64,000 nucleotides of DNA from Callipepla californica brunnescens (taxonomy: Eukaryota; Chordata; Aves; Galliformes; Odontophoridae), in assembly GCA_023055505.1 (NCBI GenBank), contig JALIRH010000150.1, positions 186,001 to 250,000 on the forward strand, in the 5' to 3' direction. Numbering within the stretch: the first letter of the stretch is position 1; the number at the start of each line of letters is the position of its first letter. Under the pieces are notes generated by a model, which was not told the DNA's origin, did not search any database, and worked only from the letters and a program-made list of their open reading frames with translations. This document shows positions 11,660 to 25,000 of the stretch, piece by piece. The position numbers were made by a program, and so were the translations under genes.

Positions 11660-14600
11660 ACAACCCTTGCCTTCCCCTACCCTGCCGTGTATTCCTTGCC
11701 TTGCCCTGCCCTGATCTGCCCTGCCCCGCCCTGCCTTGCCTTGCTTTGCTCTGCCTTCCCCTTGACCTGCCCTGCCTTGCCTTCCGTTGCCCTGCCCTAT
11801 TTTCCCCTGCCCTGCCTTGTCTTCCTTGCCTTGACCTGCTTCACCCTGCCCTTCTTTCCCCTGACCTGCCCTGCCTTGTCTTTCCCTGACCTGCCTTGTC
11901 CTGACCCATACTGCCTTGCACTGCCTTGCCTTGCATTGCCCTGCCCTGCCGTGCCTTGACCTACCTTGCCTTGCCTTGTTCTGCCTTCCCTTGACTTGTC
12001 CTGCCTTGCCCCGACTTGCCCTCCCTTGCCCTGCCTTACCCTGCCCTGCCATGCCCTTCCTTGCCCTGCCCTTCTTTGTCCTGCCCTGCCCCGCCAAGCC
12101 ACGCCTTACACTGCCCTGCCATGCCCTACTTTGCCCTGCTCTACCTTGCCTTGCCTTGCCCTGCCCTGCTCTGCCTTGCCTTGCCCTGCCATGCCCTGCC
12201 ATGCCTTTCATTGTCCTGCCCTGCCTTGTCCTGCCCTGCCCTTACTTTCCTTCCTCTGTTCTGCCCTGCCTTGTTCTGCCCTGCCTTGCCCTGCCTTCCC
12301 TTGCCATGCTTTGCCTTACCTTGTCCAGTCTTGCCTGACCTTGCATTACCCTGCTCCGCCCTGCCCTGCCTTGCCCTGCCCTGTCTTGCCCTGCCCTGCC
12401 TATCCTTGCCTTGCCCTTGCTATCCTTGCCTTGCCCTGCCTTCCCTTGCCCTGCCCTGTCCTGCCCTGCCCTGCCTCGCCTTGCCCTGCCCTATTTTCCC
12501 CTGCCCTGCCTTGTCTTCCTTGCCTTGACCTGCCTTCCCTTGCCCTGCCCTGTCCTGCCCTGCCCTGCCTCGCCTTGCCCTGCCCTATTTTCCCCTGCCC
12601 TGCCTTGTCTTCCTTGCCTTGACCTGCTTCACCCTGCCCTGCCTTCCCCTGCCCTTCTTTCCCCTGCCCAGCCCTGCATTGCCTTTCCCTGACCTGCCTT
12701 GTCCTGACCCATACTGCCTTGCACTGTTTTACCTTGCATTGCCCCTCCCTGCCCTGACCCACCCTGCCCTGCCCTGCCTTGTTCTGCCTTGCCTTGCCCT
12801 GCCAAGCCCCGCCTTACCCTGCCCTACCATGCCCTACTTTGCCCTGCCCTACCTTGCCCTTCTTTGCCTTCCTCTGCTCTGCCTTGCCCTGCCTTGCCTT
12901 CCCTTATTCAGCCTTGCTCTGCCTTGCCCTGTTCTGCCCAGCCAATCCTTGCCTTGCCTGACCTTGAATTGCCCTACCCAGCCCTGCCCTGCCTTCACCT
13001 GTTCTGCCCTGCCCCGCTCAGTCCTGTCTTGCCTTGCCCTGCCCTTATATGCCCAGACCCAACCTGCCCTGCCTTGCCCTGCACTGTCCTGCCACGCCCT
13101 GCCTTGCTTTGCCCTGCCAAGCTCTGCTTTACCGTGCCCTGCCTTGTTTTGCCTTGCCCTACTTTGCCCTGCCTTCCCTGCCCTGCCTTTCGCTGACCCG
13201 TAGTGCCTTGCACTGCCTTACCTTGCTTTGCCCTGCCTTACATTGCCCTGCATATCCTTGCCTTGCCTTGCCCTGCCCTGCCCTGCCTTGCCCTGCACTA
13301 TCTTTGCCTTGCCCTGCTTGGACCTGCCTGGCCCTGCCCCACCCTGCACTACCCTGCCCCACCCTGTCCTGCCTTGCCCTGCCTTCCCTGCTCAGAACTG
13401 CCCTGCCCTGCACTGCCTTGCCTTGCCCTGCCTTGCCTTGCCCTATTTTCCCCTGCCCTGCCTTGTCTTCCTTGCCTTAACCTGCTTCACCCTGCCCTGC
13501 CTTCCCCTGCCCTTCTTTCCCCTGACCTGCCCTGCCTTGCCTTTCCCTGCCCTGCCTTGTCCTAACTCGTACTGCCTTGCACTGCCTTGCCTTGCATTGC
13601 CCTGCCCTGCCGTGCCTTGACCTACCTTGCCTTGCCTTGTTCTGCCTTCCCTTGACTTGCCCTGACTTGCCCTGACTTGCCCTGCCCTGCCTTGCTTACC
13701 CTGCCCTACCTTGACCTGCGTTGCCCTGCCAAGCCCCACCTTACGCTGCCCTGCCACGCCCTACTTTGCCCTGCCCTACCTTGCCCTGCCCTGCCTTCCC
13801 TTGCCCTGTCCTGCCCTGCCTTGCCCTGTCCTTCCCTACTCTGCCTTGCCTGCCCTGCCTTGCCATGCCTTGCCTTGCCCTGCTTTACCTTGCAATGCTC
13901 TGCCTTGCTTTTCCCCGCCCTGACTTGCCTTGTCTTGCCCTGTCATTCCTTGCCCTGCTTTGCCCTGCCCTGCCCCACCCTTCTTTTCCCTGCCCAGCCT
14001 TGCCTTACCTTGTCCAGCCTTGCTCTGCCTTGTCCTGGTCTGCCCTGCCCTGCCTTCCTTTGCCATGCCCTGCTTTGCCCGGCCCTTCCCTGCCCTGCCC
14101 TGCCCTGCCCTGCCTTTCCTTGCCTTGCATTGCCCTACCCTGCCTTTACTTGCCTCGCCCTGCCTTACCTTGCAATGCTCTGCCTTGCTTTTCCCCGCCC
14201 TGCCCTGCCTTGTCTTGCCCTGTCATTCCTTGCCCTGCTTTGCCCTGCTCTGCCCTGCCTTGCCGTGCCCTGCCCTGCTCTACCTTGTCCTGCATTGCCC
14301 TGCCAAGCCCCGCCTTACCCTGCCCTGCCATGCCCTTCTTTGCCCTGCCCTACCTTGCCCTGACCTTCCCTGCCTTGCCTTGTCTTGCCTTGCCCTGCCC
14401 TTCCTTGCCTTCCTCTGCTCGGCCCTGCCTTGTTCTGCCATACCTTGCCCTTCCTTGCCTTACCTTGCCCTGCCTTGCCTTACCTTGTCCAGCTTTGCTC
14501 TGCCTTGCCCTGCCCTGCAATGCCTTGCCTTGCCTGATATTGCATTGCCCTACCCCGCCCTGCCCCAACTTGCCCTGCCCTGCTATGCCTTATTTGCCCA

Positions 14601-15495
14601 GCTCTACCTTGCCCTGCCTTGCCTTGCCTTGCCCTACTTCGCCCAGCCATACCTTGCCCTTCCCTTGCCCTTCCCTTCCTTGCCATGACCCGCCCTGCCC
14701 TGCCTTTCCTTGCTTTTCCTTGCCCTGCCATGCCTTGCCTTGCCTGACATTGCATTGCCCTACCCTGCCCTGCCCCGCCCTGCCCTGCCATGCCCTACTT
14801 TGCCCGGCCCTACCTTCCCCTGCCATGCCCTGCCCTGCCCTGCCCTGCCCTTCCTTTCCTTCCTCTGCTCTGCCCTGCCTTGTTCTGCCCTGACTTGCAC
14901 TTCCTTGCCCTGCTTTGCCCTGCCCTACCTTCCCCTGCCTTGCCTTCCCTTGCCCTGCCTTTCTTTACCTTATCCAGCTTTGCTCTGCCTTGCCCTGCCA
15001 TGCCTTGCCTTGCCTGACCTTTCACTGCCCTACACAGCCCTGCCCTGCCTTGCCCTGCCTTACCCTGCCCTGCCATGCCCTAATTTACCCGGCCCTACCT
15101 TGCCCTGACCTGCCCTGCCCTCCACTTCCTTACCTTCCAACGCCCTGCCCTGTTATTTTCTGCCTTCCCTTGCAATGCCCTGCCTGCCCTGCCCTGCCTT
15201 GCCCTGCCCAGCCTTTCCCTGCCTTTCCTTGCCCTGCCTATCCTTGCCTTGCCCTGCACTATCTTTGCCTTGCGCTGCCCTGCCTGGCCCTTCCTTGCCC
15301 TGCACTATCTTTGCCTTGCCCTGCTTGGCCCTGCCTGGCCCTGCCCCGCCCTGTACTACCCTGCCCCACCCTGTCCTGCCTTGCTCTGCCTTCCCTGCTC
15401 CACCCTGCCCTGCACTGCACTGCATTGCTTTGCGTTGCCCTGCCAAGCCCTGCCCAGCACAGCCTTGCCCTGCCTTTTCTTGCCTTGCCCTGCAA
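11660..15495. repeat. Degenerate pentamer satellite, part 1
   Basis: Nearly unbroken pyrimidine-rich repetition of TGCCC, TGCCT and TTGCC-type pentamers. Both strands are open for hundreds of codons in several frames because the pentamers rarely make stops; the products (Leu-Pro-Cys-Pro-Ala; Gly-Gln-Gly-Arg-Ala) are artefacts. Longer blocks recur. A CCTATTTTCCCCTGCC block is at about 11.8, 12.49, 12.59 and 13.44 kb, and an ACTATCTTTGCC block at about 13.3, 15.26 and 15.31 kb. The C-rich strand implies many G3-N2-G3 runs on the minus strand (for example five CCC runs spaced by TG at 14088-14110). Confidence 0.95.
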
Positions 15496-15652
15496 GGCAA
15501 GAAAATGAAAAGCAAAGTTAACATTAGCCTCAGCTTTCTAAAACTAGCAAACTCACTGTGAAGTTCTGATTGCCTTACTCATGGGGCACAATTGCTCTGC
15601 TGTGAGGATCCTAAAACACTACCTTCACTAATTTAAGTTGGATATTCAATTA
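15496..15652. other. Unique 157 bp island inside the satellite
   Basis: Ordinary mixed-composition DNA with no pentamers, starting AAGAAAATGAAAAGC. No terminal repeats or target duplication seen, so it is either a remnant of the pre-array sequence or an unidentified insertion. Confidence 0.8.
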
Positions 15653-18600
15653 AGCCCCGCCTTCCCTTGCCCTGCCCTGCCTTGCCTTCCCTTGCCCTGC
15701 CCTGCCTTGCCTTCCCTTTCCCTGCCCTGCCGTCCCTTGCCCTGCCCTGCCTTGCCTTCCCTTGCCCTGCCTTGCCTTCCCTTGCCCTGCCCTGCCTTCC
15801 CTTGCCCTGCCCTGCCTTCCCTTGCCCTGCCCTGCCTTGCCTTCCCTTGCCCTGCCCTGCTTTCCCTTGCCCTGCCCTGCCGTCCCTTGCCCTGCCCTGC
15901 CTTGCCTTCCCCTGTTCTGCCCTGCTTTCCCTTGCCCTGCCCTGCCGTCCCCTGCACTGCCCTGCCTTGCCGTGCCTTGTCCTGCCCTGCCTTACCTTGC
16001 CCTGTCCTGCTTTGCATGCCTTACCTTGCCCTGCACTATCTTTGCCTTGCCCTGCTTGTCCCTGCCTTGCCCTGCACTATCTTTGCCTTGCATTTCTTGC
16101 CCCTGCCTGGCTCTGCCCCGCCCTGTATTACCCTGCCCCACCCTGTCCTGCACTGCACTGCCTTGCCTTGCCCTGCCAAGCCCTGCCCAGCCCGGCCTTG
16201 CCCTGACTTTCCTTGCCTTGCCCTGCCCGGCTGTGCCCTGCCCTGCTTTGCCCTGCCTTCCCCTACCCTGCCGTGTATTCCTTGCCTTGCCCTGCCCTGA
16301 TCTGCCCTGCCCCGACTTGCTTTGCTCTGCCTTCCCCTTGACCTGCCCTGCCTTGCCTTCCCCTGCCCTGCCCTATTTTCCCCAGCCCTGCCTTGTCTTC
16401 CTTGCCTTGCCCTGCTTCACCCTGCTTTGCCTTCCCCTAACCTGCCCTGACCTGCCTTTCCCTGCCCTACCTTGCTCTGACCTGCCTTCCCTGCCTTTCC
16501 TTGCCTTATCTTGCCTTGCCCTGCCCTGCCCTATCGTGACTTCCCCTGCCCTGCCTTGTCTTCCTTACCTTGCCTGCCCCACCCTGACCTGCCTTGCTCT
16601 GACCCACCCCGCCTTGTCTTCCTTGCCTTGCCCTGCCTTGCCCTACCCTGCCTATCCTTGCCTTGCCCTGCCTTGCCCCGCCCTGCTCATCCCTTGCCCT
16701 GCCCTGCCCATCCCTTGCCCTGCCTTGCCTTCCCTTGCCCTGCCCTGCCCTCCCTTGCCCTGCCCTGCCTTGCCCTTTCATCCCTTGCCCTGCCCTGCCC
16801 TGTTCTGCCCTGTCCTGCCCTGCCTTGCCCTGCCCTGCCTTACCTTGCCCTGCCCTGCCTTCCCTTGCCCTGCCCTGCCCTGCCTTCCCTTGCCCTGCCC
16901 TGCCCTGCTTTCCCTTGCCCTGCCCTGCCGTGCCCTGCTCTGCTTTGCTTGCCTTACCATGCTGTACTTTGCCCTGCCTTCCCTTGCCCTGCCCTGCCCT
17001 TCTTTGCCCTGCACTATCTTTGCTTTGCCCTGCTTGGCCCTACGTGACCCTACCCCGCCCTGTACTACCCTGCCACACCCTGTCCTGTCTTGCCCTGCTT
17101 TCCCTGCTCTGCCCTGTCCTGCACTGCACTGCATTGCCTTGCCTTGCCCTGCCAAGCCCTGCCCAGCCCAGCCTTGCCCTGACTTTCCTTGCCTAGCCCT
17201 GCCCTGATCTGCCCTGCCCCACCCTGCCCTGCATTACCTTGCCCTGCCTATCCTTGCCTTGCCTTGCCTTGCTTGGCCCTGCACCGCTCTGTACTACCCT
17301 GCCCCACCCTGTCCTGCCTTGCCCTGCCTTCCCTGCTCCGACCTGCATTGCCCTGCACTGCACTGCATTGCCCTGCCTTACATTGCCCTGCCCTGCACTG
17401 CCCTGCCTTCCCTAGCCCTGCCCTGCCCTGCTTAGCCGTGCCTTGTCATGCCCTGCCCTGCCATGGCTTACCTTGCCCTGCAATGCCTTACCTTTTCCTG
17501 CCCTGCACTGCCCTGTTCTGCCCTGCCTTGCTCTGCTTGGCCCTGCCTAGCCCTACACTATTTTTGCCTTGTCTTGCTTGGCCCTGCCTGGCCCTGCCCC
17601 GCCCTGTACTACCCTGCCCCACCCTGTCCTGCCTTGCCCTGTCATCCCTGCTCCGCCCTGCCCTGCACTGCACTGCATTGCTTTGCCTTGCCCTGCCCTG
17701 CCCTGCCCAGCCCAGCCTTGCCTTAATTTTCTTGCCTTGCCCTGCCCAGCCCTGCCCAGCCCAGGCTTGCCCTGGCTTTCCTTGCCTTGCCCTGCCCAGC
17801 TGTGCCCTGCCCTGCTTTGCCCTGCCTTCCCCTACCCTGCCGTGTATTCCTTGCCCCGCCCTGCCCCACCCTGCCCTGCCTTCCCTTGCCCTGCCTTCCC
17901 TTGCCCTGCCCTGCCCTGCTTTCCCTTGCCCTGCCCTGCCGTGCCCTGCCCTGCCGTGCCCTGCCCTGCTCTGCCTTGCCCTGCTCTGCTTTGCTTGCCT
18001 TACCATGCTTTACTTTGTCCTGCCTTACCTTGTCTTGCCCTGCCCTGCCGTCCCTTGCCCTGCCCTGCCTTGCCTTCCCCTGTTCTGCCCTGCTTTCCCT
18101 TGCTATGCCCTGCCGTCCCCTGCACTGCCCTGCCTTGCCGTCCCTTGTCCTGCCCTGCCTTACCTTGCCCTGCCCTGCTTTGCATGCCTTACCTTGCCCT
18201 GCCCTGCCCTTCCTTGCCCTGCACTATCTTTGCCTTGCCCTGCTTGTCCCTGCCTTGCCCTGCACTATCTTTGCCTTGCCCTGCTTGGCCCTGCCTGGCC
18301 CTGCCCCGCCCTGTACTACCCTGCCCCACCCTGCCCTGCATTGCCCTGCCTTACATTGCCCTGCCCTGCCACGCCCTGCTTTGCTATGCCTTGCCTTGCC
18401 CTACCCTGCCCTGCCTTGTCTTCCTTGCCTTCCCCTGCCCTGCCGTACCCTACCTTTCCCTGCCTAACCTTGCTCTGACCCGCCTTCCCTGCCTTTCCTT
18501 TCCTTACCTTGCCTTGCCCTGCCCTATCCGGACTTCCCCTGCCCTGCCTTGTCTTCCTTGCCTTGCCCTGCCCTGCCTCGCCTTGCCCTGCCCTGCCCCG

Positions 18601-18736
18601 CCTTGCCCTGCCCTGCCATGCCCTACTTTGCCCTGCCCTGCCCTGCCTTGCCATGCCTTGCCTGACCTTGGATTGCCCTACCCCGCCCTGCCCTGCCTTG
18701 CCCTACTTTGCCTGGCTCTACCTTGCCCTGCCATGC
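15653..18736. repeat. Degenerate pentamer satellite, part 2
   Basis: Same pentamer family. It opens with a more regular phase, repeated CCCTTGCCCTGCCCTGCCTT-like units from 15665 to about 15960, then long blocks that recur elsewhere: the ACTATCTTTGCC block at about 16.03, 16.08, 17.0, 17.55, 18.22 and 18.27 kb, and a CCCTACCCTGCCGTGTATTC block at about 16.26 and 17.83 kb that is also at 11.68 and 21.75 kb. Confidence 0.95.
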
Positions 18737-19078
18737 TGTAAAGCAAGCAAAGGCAGTGACAGAGCTTTTATTTGAGGTAGTGGCGCTACAGAAAGAGATG
18801 TTACAGATAAAGGGGAACGAACTCACCCCTCCCGGTGACCGTTTAGGCTGAGGAATGCAGCCGCCACTCGTTCGAACGCTGGCGCGCTGGAAGGAAGAGA
18901 GCCCGAGAGAGGGGGGGCAACCCGCGCAGGCTCTGAGCGGATCTGTGCTCCCGGAAGCACCTCTGGAAGCACCACCGAGATGGAGAGAGCGAGAGGTCGG
19001 GAGGACCTGGGCTCCTCCTCTCTGGTCACTCAGATACTCATTCACTGGTTCAGACTGTGACCAGGCAATCCCACTACA
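18737..19078 (-). mobile_element. Solo LTR of ERV A type inside the satellite
   Basis: Minus-strand copy of the ERV A LTR, 342 bp, from TGTAGTGGG (complement ends at 19078) to GCTTTACA (18737). AATAAA on the minus strand is at 18767-18772. The flanks are array sequence (CATGC and TCTGC), which do not form an exact duplication, so the target site is uncertain or has mutated. It arose by LTR-LTR recombination of a provirus in the array. Confidence 0.9.
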
Positions 19079-22000
19079 TCTGCCCTGCCATGTTCTCCCT
19101 TGCCTTGTTTTGCCTTCCCTTGCCCTGCCCTGCCTTCAACTTTTCTGCCCTGCTCTGCCCTGCCCTGCTTTGCCATGCCTTGCCATTCCTTGCCTTGTCT
19201 GACCTTGAATTGCCCTACCTTGCCCTGCCCTGCCTTCACCTGTTCTGCCCTGCCCCGCTCAGCCCTGCCTTGCCTTGTCCTACCCTTATATGCCCAGACC
19301 CAACCTGCCCTGCCTTGCCCTGCACTGCCCTGTCCCGCCCTGCCTTGCTTTGCCCTGCCAAGCTCCACTTTACCGTGCCCTGCCTTGTTTTGCCCTGCCC
19401 TACTTTGCCCTGCTTTCCCTGCCCTGCCTTTTGCTGACCCGTAGTGCCTTGCACTGCCTTACCTTGCTTTGCCCTGCCTTACATTGCCCTGCATATCCTT
19501 GCCTTGCCTTGCCCTGCCCTGCCTTGCCCTGCACTATCTTTGCCTTGCCCTGCTTGGACCTGCCTGGCCCTGCCCCGTCCTGCACTACCCTGCCCCACCC
19601 TGTCCTGCCTTGCCCTGCCTTCCCTGCTCAGACCTGCCCTGCCCTATTTTCCCCTGCCCTGCCTTGTCTTCCTTGCCTTAACCTGCTTCACCCTGCTCTG
19701 CCTTCCCCTGCCCTTCTTTCCCCTGCCCTGCCCTGCCTTGCCTTTCCCTGACCTACCTTGTCCTAACCCGTACTGCCTTGCACCGCCTTGCCTTGCATTG
19801 CCCTGCCCTGCCGTGCCTTGACCTACCTTGCCTTGCCTTGTTCTGCCTTCCCTTGACTTGCCCTGACTTGCCCTGCCCTGCCTTGCCTTGCTTTGCCCTG
19901 TCTTCTCCTGCCCTCCTTACCTTGATTCGCCCTGCCCTGCCTTTCTTTGCCTTGCCTTGCCTTCTTCTGCCCTGCCCTGCCTTGTTCTGCCTTGTTTTGT
20001 TTTGCCTTGCCCTGCCCTTCCCTGCCTTGCCTTCCCTTGCCCTGCCCTGCCTTGCCCTGTCCTTCCCTACTCTGCCTTGCCCTGCCTTTACTTGCCTCGC
20101 CCTGCCTTACCTTGCAATGCTCTGCCTTGCTTTTCCCCGCCCTGCCCTGCCTTGTCTTGCCCTGTCATTCCTTGCCCTGCTTTGCCCTGCCCTGCCTTGC
20201 CGTGCCCTGCCCTGCTCTACCTTGTCCTGTATTGCCCTGCCAAGCCCCGCCTTACCCTGCCCTGCCATGCCCTTCTTTGCCCTGCCGTACCTTGCCCTGA
20301 CCTGCCCTGCCTTGCCTTGTCTTGCCTTGCCCTGCCCTTCCTTGCCTTACTCTGCTCGGCCCTGCCTTTTTCTGCCTTGCCTTGCCCTGCCTTGCCTTAC
20401 CTTGTACAGCCTTGCTCTGCCTTGCCCTGCTTTGCCATGCCATGCCTTATTTGCCCAGCTCTACCTTGCCCTGCCTTGCCCTGCCCTACTTTGCCCAGCC
20501 ATACCTTGCCCTTCCCTTGCCCTTCCCTTCCTTGCCGTGACTTGCCCTGCCCTGCCTTTCCTTGCTTTTCCTTGCCCTGCCTTCCCTTGTCCTGCCCTGC
20601 CATGCCTTGCCTTGCCTGACATTGCATTGCCCTACCCTGCCGTGCCCCGCCCTGCCCTGCCATGCCCTACTTTGCCCGGCCCTACCTTCCCCTGCTATGC
20701 CCTGCCCTGCCTTGTTCTGCCCTGACTTGCACTTCCTTGCCCTGCTTTGCCCTGCCCTACCTTCCCCTGCCTTGCCTTCCCTTGCCCTGCCTTTCCTTAC
20801 CTTATCCAGCTTTGCTCTGCCTTGCCCTGCCATGCCTTGCCTTGCCTGAACTTTCATTGCCCTACCCAGCCCTGCCCTGCCTTGCCCTAATTTACCTGGC
20901 CCTACCTTGCCCTGACCTGCCCTGCTCTCCACTTCCTTACCTTCCAACGCCCTGCCCTGTTATTTTCTGCCTTCCCTTGCAATGCCCTGCCTTCCCTGCC
21001 CTGCCCTGCCTTGCCCTGCCCAGCCTTTCCCTGCCTTTCCTTGCCTTGCCTTACCTTGAATTGCCCTACCCCGCCCTGCCCTACCTTGACCTACCTTCCC
21101 TTGCCGTGTTCTACCTTCCCTTCAGTTGTCCTGTTTTGTCCGGACTTGCCCTGCCCTGCCTTCCCTAGCCCTGCCCTGCATTGCATGGCCCTGCTTTGCC
21201 ATGCCTTGCCTTGCCCTGCCCTGCCCTGCTTTTCCGTGCCCTGCATTGCCCTACCTTGTCTTGCCTTGCCCTGCCTTGCCTTTACCTTGCTCTTCCCCTT
21301 GCCCGTGCCCTTGCCCTGTCCTGCCTTTGCTTGCCTCGCCCTGCCTTACCTTGCTATGCTCTACCTTGCTTTGCCCCGCCCTGCCCTGTCTAGTCTTGCA
21401 CTGTCATTCCTTGCCTTCCCTTGCCCTGCCCTGCCTTCCCTTGCCCTGCCCTGCCTTCCCTTGCCCTGCCCTGCCTTCCCTTGCCCTTGCCCTGCCCTGT
21501 TCTCCTCTGCCTTGCCCTGCAGTATCTTTGCCTTGCCTTGCTTGGCCCTACCTGGCCCTGCCCCACCTTCTACTACCCTGCCCCACCCTGTCCTCTATTG
21601 CCCTGCCTTCCCTGCTCAGCCCTGCCCTGCCTTGCACTGCATTGCCTTGCCTTGCCCTGCCAAGCCCTGCCCAGCCCAGCCTTGCCCTGACTTTCCTTGC
21701 CATGCCATGCCCGGCTGTGCCCTGCCCTGCTTTGCCCTGCCTTCCCCTACCCTGCCGTGTATTCCTTGCCTTGCCCTGACCTGCCCTGATCAACCCTGCC
21801 CTGCCTTGCTTTGCTCTGCCTTCCCCTTGACCTGCCCTGCCCTATTTTCCACTGCCCTGCCTTGTCTTCCTTGCCTTGCATTGCTTCAGCCTGCTTTGCC
21901 TTCCCCTAACCTGCCCAGACCTGAATTTCCCTGCCCTACCTTGCTCTGACCCGCCTTCCCTGCCTTTCCTTGCCTTACCTTGCCTTGCCCTGCCCTATCG

Positions 22001-25000
22001 TGACTTCCCCTGCCCTGCCTTGTCTTCCTTACCTTGCCTGACCCACCCTGACCTGCCTTGCTCTGACCCGCCCTGCCTTGTCTTCCTTGTCTTGCCCTGC
22101 CATGCCCTGCCCTCCCTATCCTTGCCTTGCCCTGATTTGTTCTTCCTTACCTTGCTCTGTCAAGCCCCGCCTTGCCCTGCCCTTCCCTGCCCTGCCTTGC
22201 CCTGCCCTGCTATGCCATGCCTTACCTTGCCCTGCCCTGCACTATCTTTGCCTTGCCCTGCTTTGCCTTGCCTGACCCTGCCCCGCGCTGCACTACCCTA
22301 CCCCACCCTGTCTTGCCTTGCCCTGCCCTGCCTATCCTTGCCTTGCCCAGCCTTGCCCTGCCCTGCTTTGCATGCCTTGCCCTGCCCTGCTTTGCCATGC
22401 CTTACCTTCCCCTGCCCTGCTCTGCCCTGCCTTCCTTTGCCCTGCCCTGCCCTGTTCTGCCCTGCCTTGCCCTGCATTATCTTTGCCTTGCCCTACTTGG
22501 ACCTGCCTGGCCTTTCCCCGCCCTGTACTACCCCGCCCCACCCTGTCCTGCCTTGTCCTGCCTTCCCTGCTCAGACCTGCCCTGACCTGCCCTTCACTGC
22601 CCTACATTGCCTTGCCTTGCCCTGCCTTGCCTTGCCCTATTTTCCCCTGCCCTGCCTTGTCTTCCTTGCCTTAACCTGCTTCACCCTTCCCTGCCTTCCC
22701 CTCCCCTTCTTTCTTCTGACCTGCCCTGCCTTGCCTTTCCCTAACATGCATTGTCCTGACCCGTACTGCCTTGCACTGCCTTGCCTTGCATTGCCCTGCC
22801 CTGCCGTGCCTTGACCTACCTTGCCTTGCCTTGTTCTGCCTTCCCCTGACTTGCCCTGCCTTGCCCCGACTTGCCCTGCCCTACCTTGCCCTGCCCTTCT
22901 CTGCCTTGCCATGCCTTGCCTGACCTTGCATTGCCCTATTCCGCCCTGCCCTACCTTGCTTTGCCTTACTTTCCTGCCCTTCCTTTGCCCTGCCCTACCC
23001 TGCCCTGCCATGCCCAACTTTGCACTGCCCTTCCTTGCCGTGCCCTTCTTTGTCCTGCATTGCCCCGCCAAGCCACGCCTTGCACTGCCCTGCCATGGCC
23101 TACTTTGCCCTGCTCTACCTTGCCCTGCCGTGCCCTGCCCTGCCATGCCCTGCCCTGCCCTTACTTTCCTTCCTCTGTTCTGCCCTGCTTTGCCTTGCCT
23201 TGTCCAGCCTTGCTCTGCCTTGACTTGCCCTGCCCTGCCTTGCCTTGCCTGACCTTGCATTGCCCTACCCTGCCCTGCATTGCCCTGCCCTGCCCAGCCT
23301 TGCCCTGCCTTCCTCTGCCCTGCCTTGCCTTACTTTGTCCAGCCTTGCTCTGCCTGCCCTGCCCAGCCCTGCCATGCCTTGCCTGACCTTGCCTTGCCCT
23401 ACCATTCCCAGCCCTGCATTGCCCTGCCCTTCCCTGTCTTGCCTTGCCCTTCCCTGCCCTGACCTGATCTGCCTTGACCTTCCTTGCTCTTTCTTGTTCT
23501 GCCTTCCCTTGACTTGCCCTGCCTTGCCCCTTCTTTCCCTGCCCTGCCTTGTCTTGCCCTGCTCTACCTTGTCCTGCATTGCATTGCCAAGCCCCGCTTT
23601 ACCCTGCCCTGCCATGAACTACTTTGCCCTGCCCTACCTTGCCTTGCCCTGCCCTGCCTTGCCTTGTCTTGCCTTGCCCTGCCCTTCCTTGCCTTCCTCT
23701 GCTCTGCCCTGCCTTGTTCTGCCTTGAATTGCCCTTCCCTGCCTTCCCTTGACTTGCCCTGCCTTCCCTTGACTTGCCCTGCCTTCCCTTGACTTGCCCT
23801 GCTTTTCCATGCCTTCCCCTGCTTTCCAATGCCTTGCCTTGCCCTGCCCCGCCTTACCTTGCCCTGCCATGCCCTACTTTGCCCTGCTCTACCTTGCCCT
23901 GCCCTGCCCTGCCTTGCCACACCTGACCTTGCAATGCCCTACCCCGCCCTGCCCTGCCTTGCCCTGCCCTGCCTTGCCCTACTTTGCCTGGTTCTACCCT
24001 GCCCTGCTTTCCTCTGCCCTGCCCTGCCATGTTCTGCCTTGCCTTTTTTTGCCTTGCCTTGCCCTGCCCTGCCTTCCCTTGCTTTGCTCCGCCCTGCCCT
24101 GCTCTCCCTTGCCCTGCCCTGCCCTCTTTTCCCTTGCCCTGCCCTTCACTGCCCTGCCCTGCCCTGTACTGCCTTCTTCTGCCCTTCCTTGTCTTGTTTG
24201 CCTTGCCCTACCCTGACCTGCCCTGTTTTCCCCTGCCCTGCCTTGTCTTCCTTGCCTTCCCCTGCCCTGCCGTACCCTACCTTGCCCTGCCTTACCTTGC
24301 AATGCCCTGCCCTGCCTTGCCTGTCCCACCCTACCCTACCCTGCCCTTCCTTGCCTTGCCCTGACCTGTCCTGCCTTGCCTTGTCTTGCCTTGCCCTGCC
24401 CCGCCTTCCCTTGCCCTGACCTGTCCTGCCTTGCCTTGTCTTGCCTTGCCCTGCCCTTCCTTGCCTTTCTCTGCTCGGTCCTGCCTTGTTCAGCCCTGCC
24501 TTGCCTTACCTTGTCCAGCCTTGCCCTGCCCTGCCCTGCCTTGATTTGCCTTACTTTACCCAGCTCTATCTTGCCCTGCCTTGCCCTTCCCTGACATGCC
24601 CTAATTTGCCTAGACCTACCTTGCCCTGCCCTGCCTTGCCTTCCCTTGCCCTGCCCCGCCTTCCCTTGCCCTGCTTTGCCATGCCTTTTATTGCCCTGCC
24701 CTGACCAGCCTTTCCTTGCCTTGCATTGCCCTACCCTGCCTTGCCTTTACCTTGCTCTTCCCCTTGCCCGTGCCTTTACCCTGCCCTGCCATTGCTTGCC
24801 TCACCCTGCCTTACCTTGCTATGCCCTGCCTTGCTTTGCCCCGCCCTGCCCTGCCTTGTCTTGCCATGTCATTCCCTGTCCTTCCTTGCCCTGCCCTGCC
24901 ATGCCCTGACCCGCCCTGCACTGCCCTGTCTTGCTCTGCCCTGTCTTCTCCTGCCCTGCCTTGCCTTGATTCGCCCTGCCCTGCCCTGCCTTGCCTTGTG

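Noticed and set aside
15653..15960. A CRISPR-like regular repeat/spacer pattern
   Set aside because: Units are contiguous pentamer multimers without unique spacers, and the genome is vertebrate.
18732..19083. A 5 bp target duplication around the solo LTR
   Set aside because: CATGC and TCTGC match at only three of five positions, and the pentamer background makes partial matches likely.
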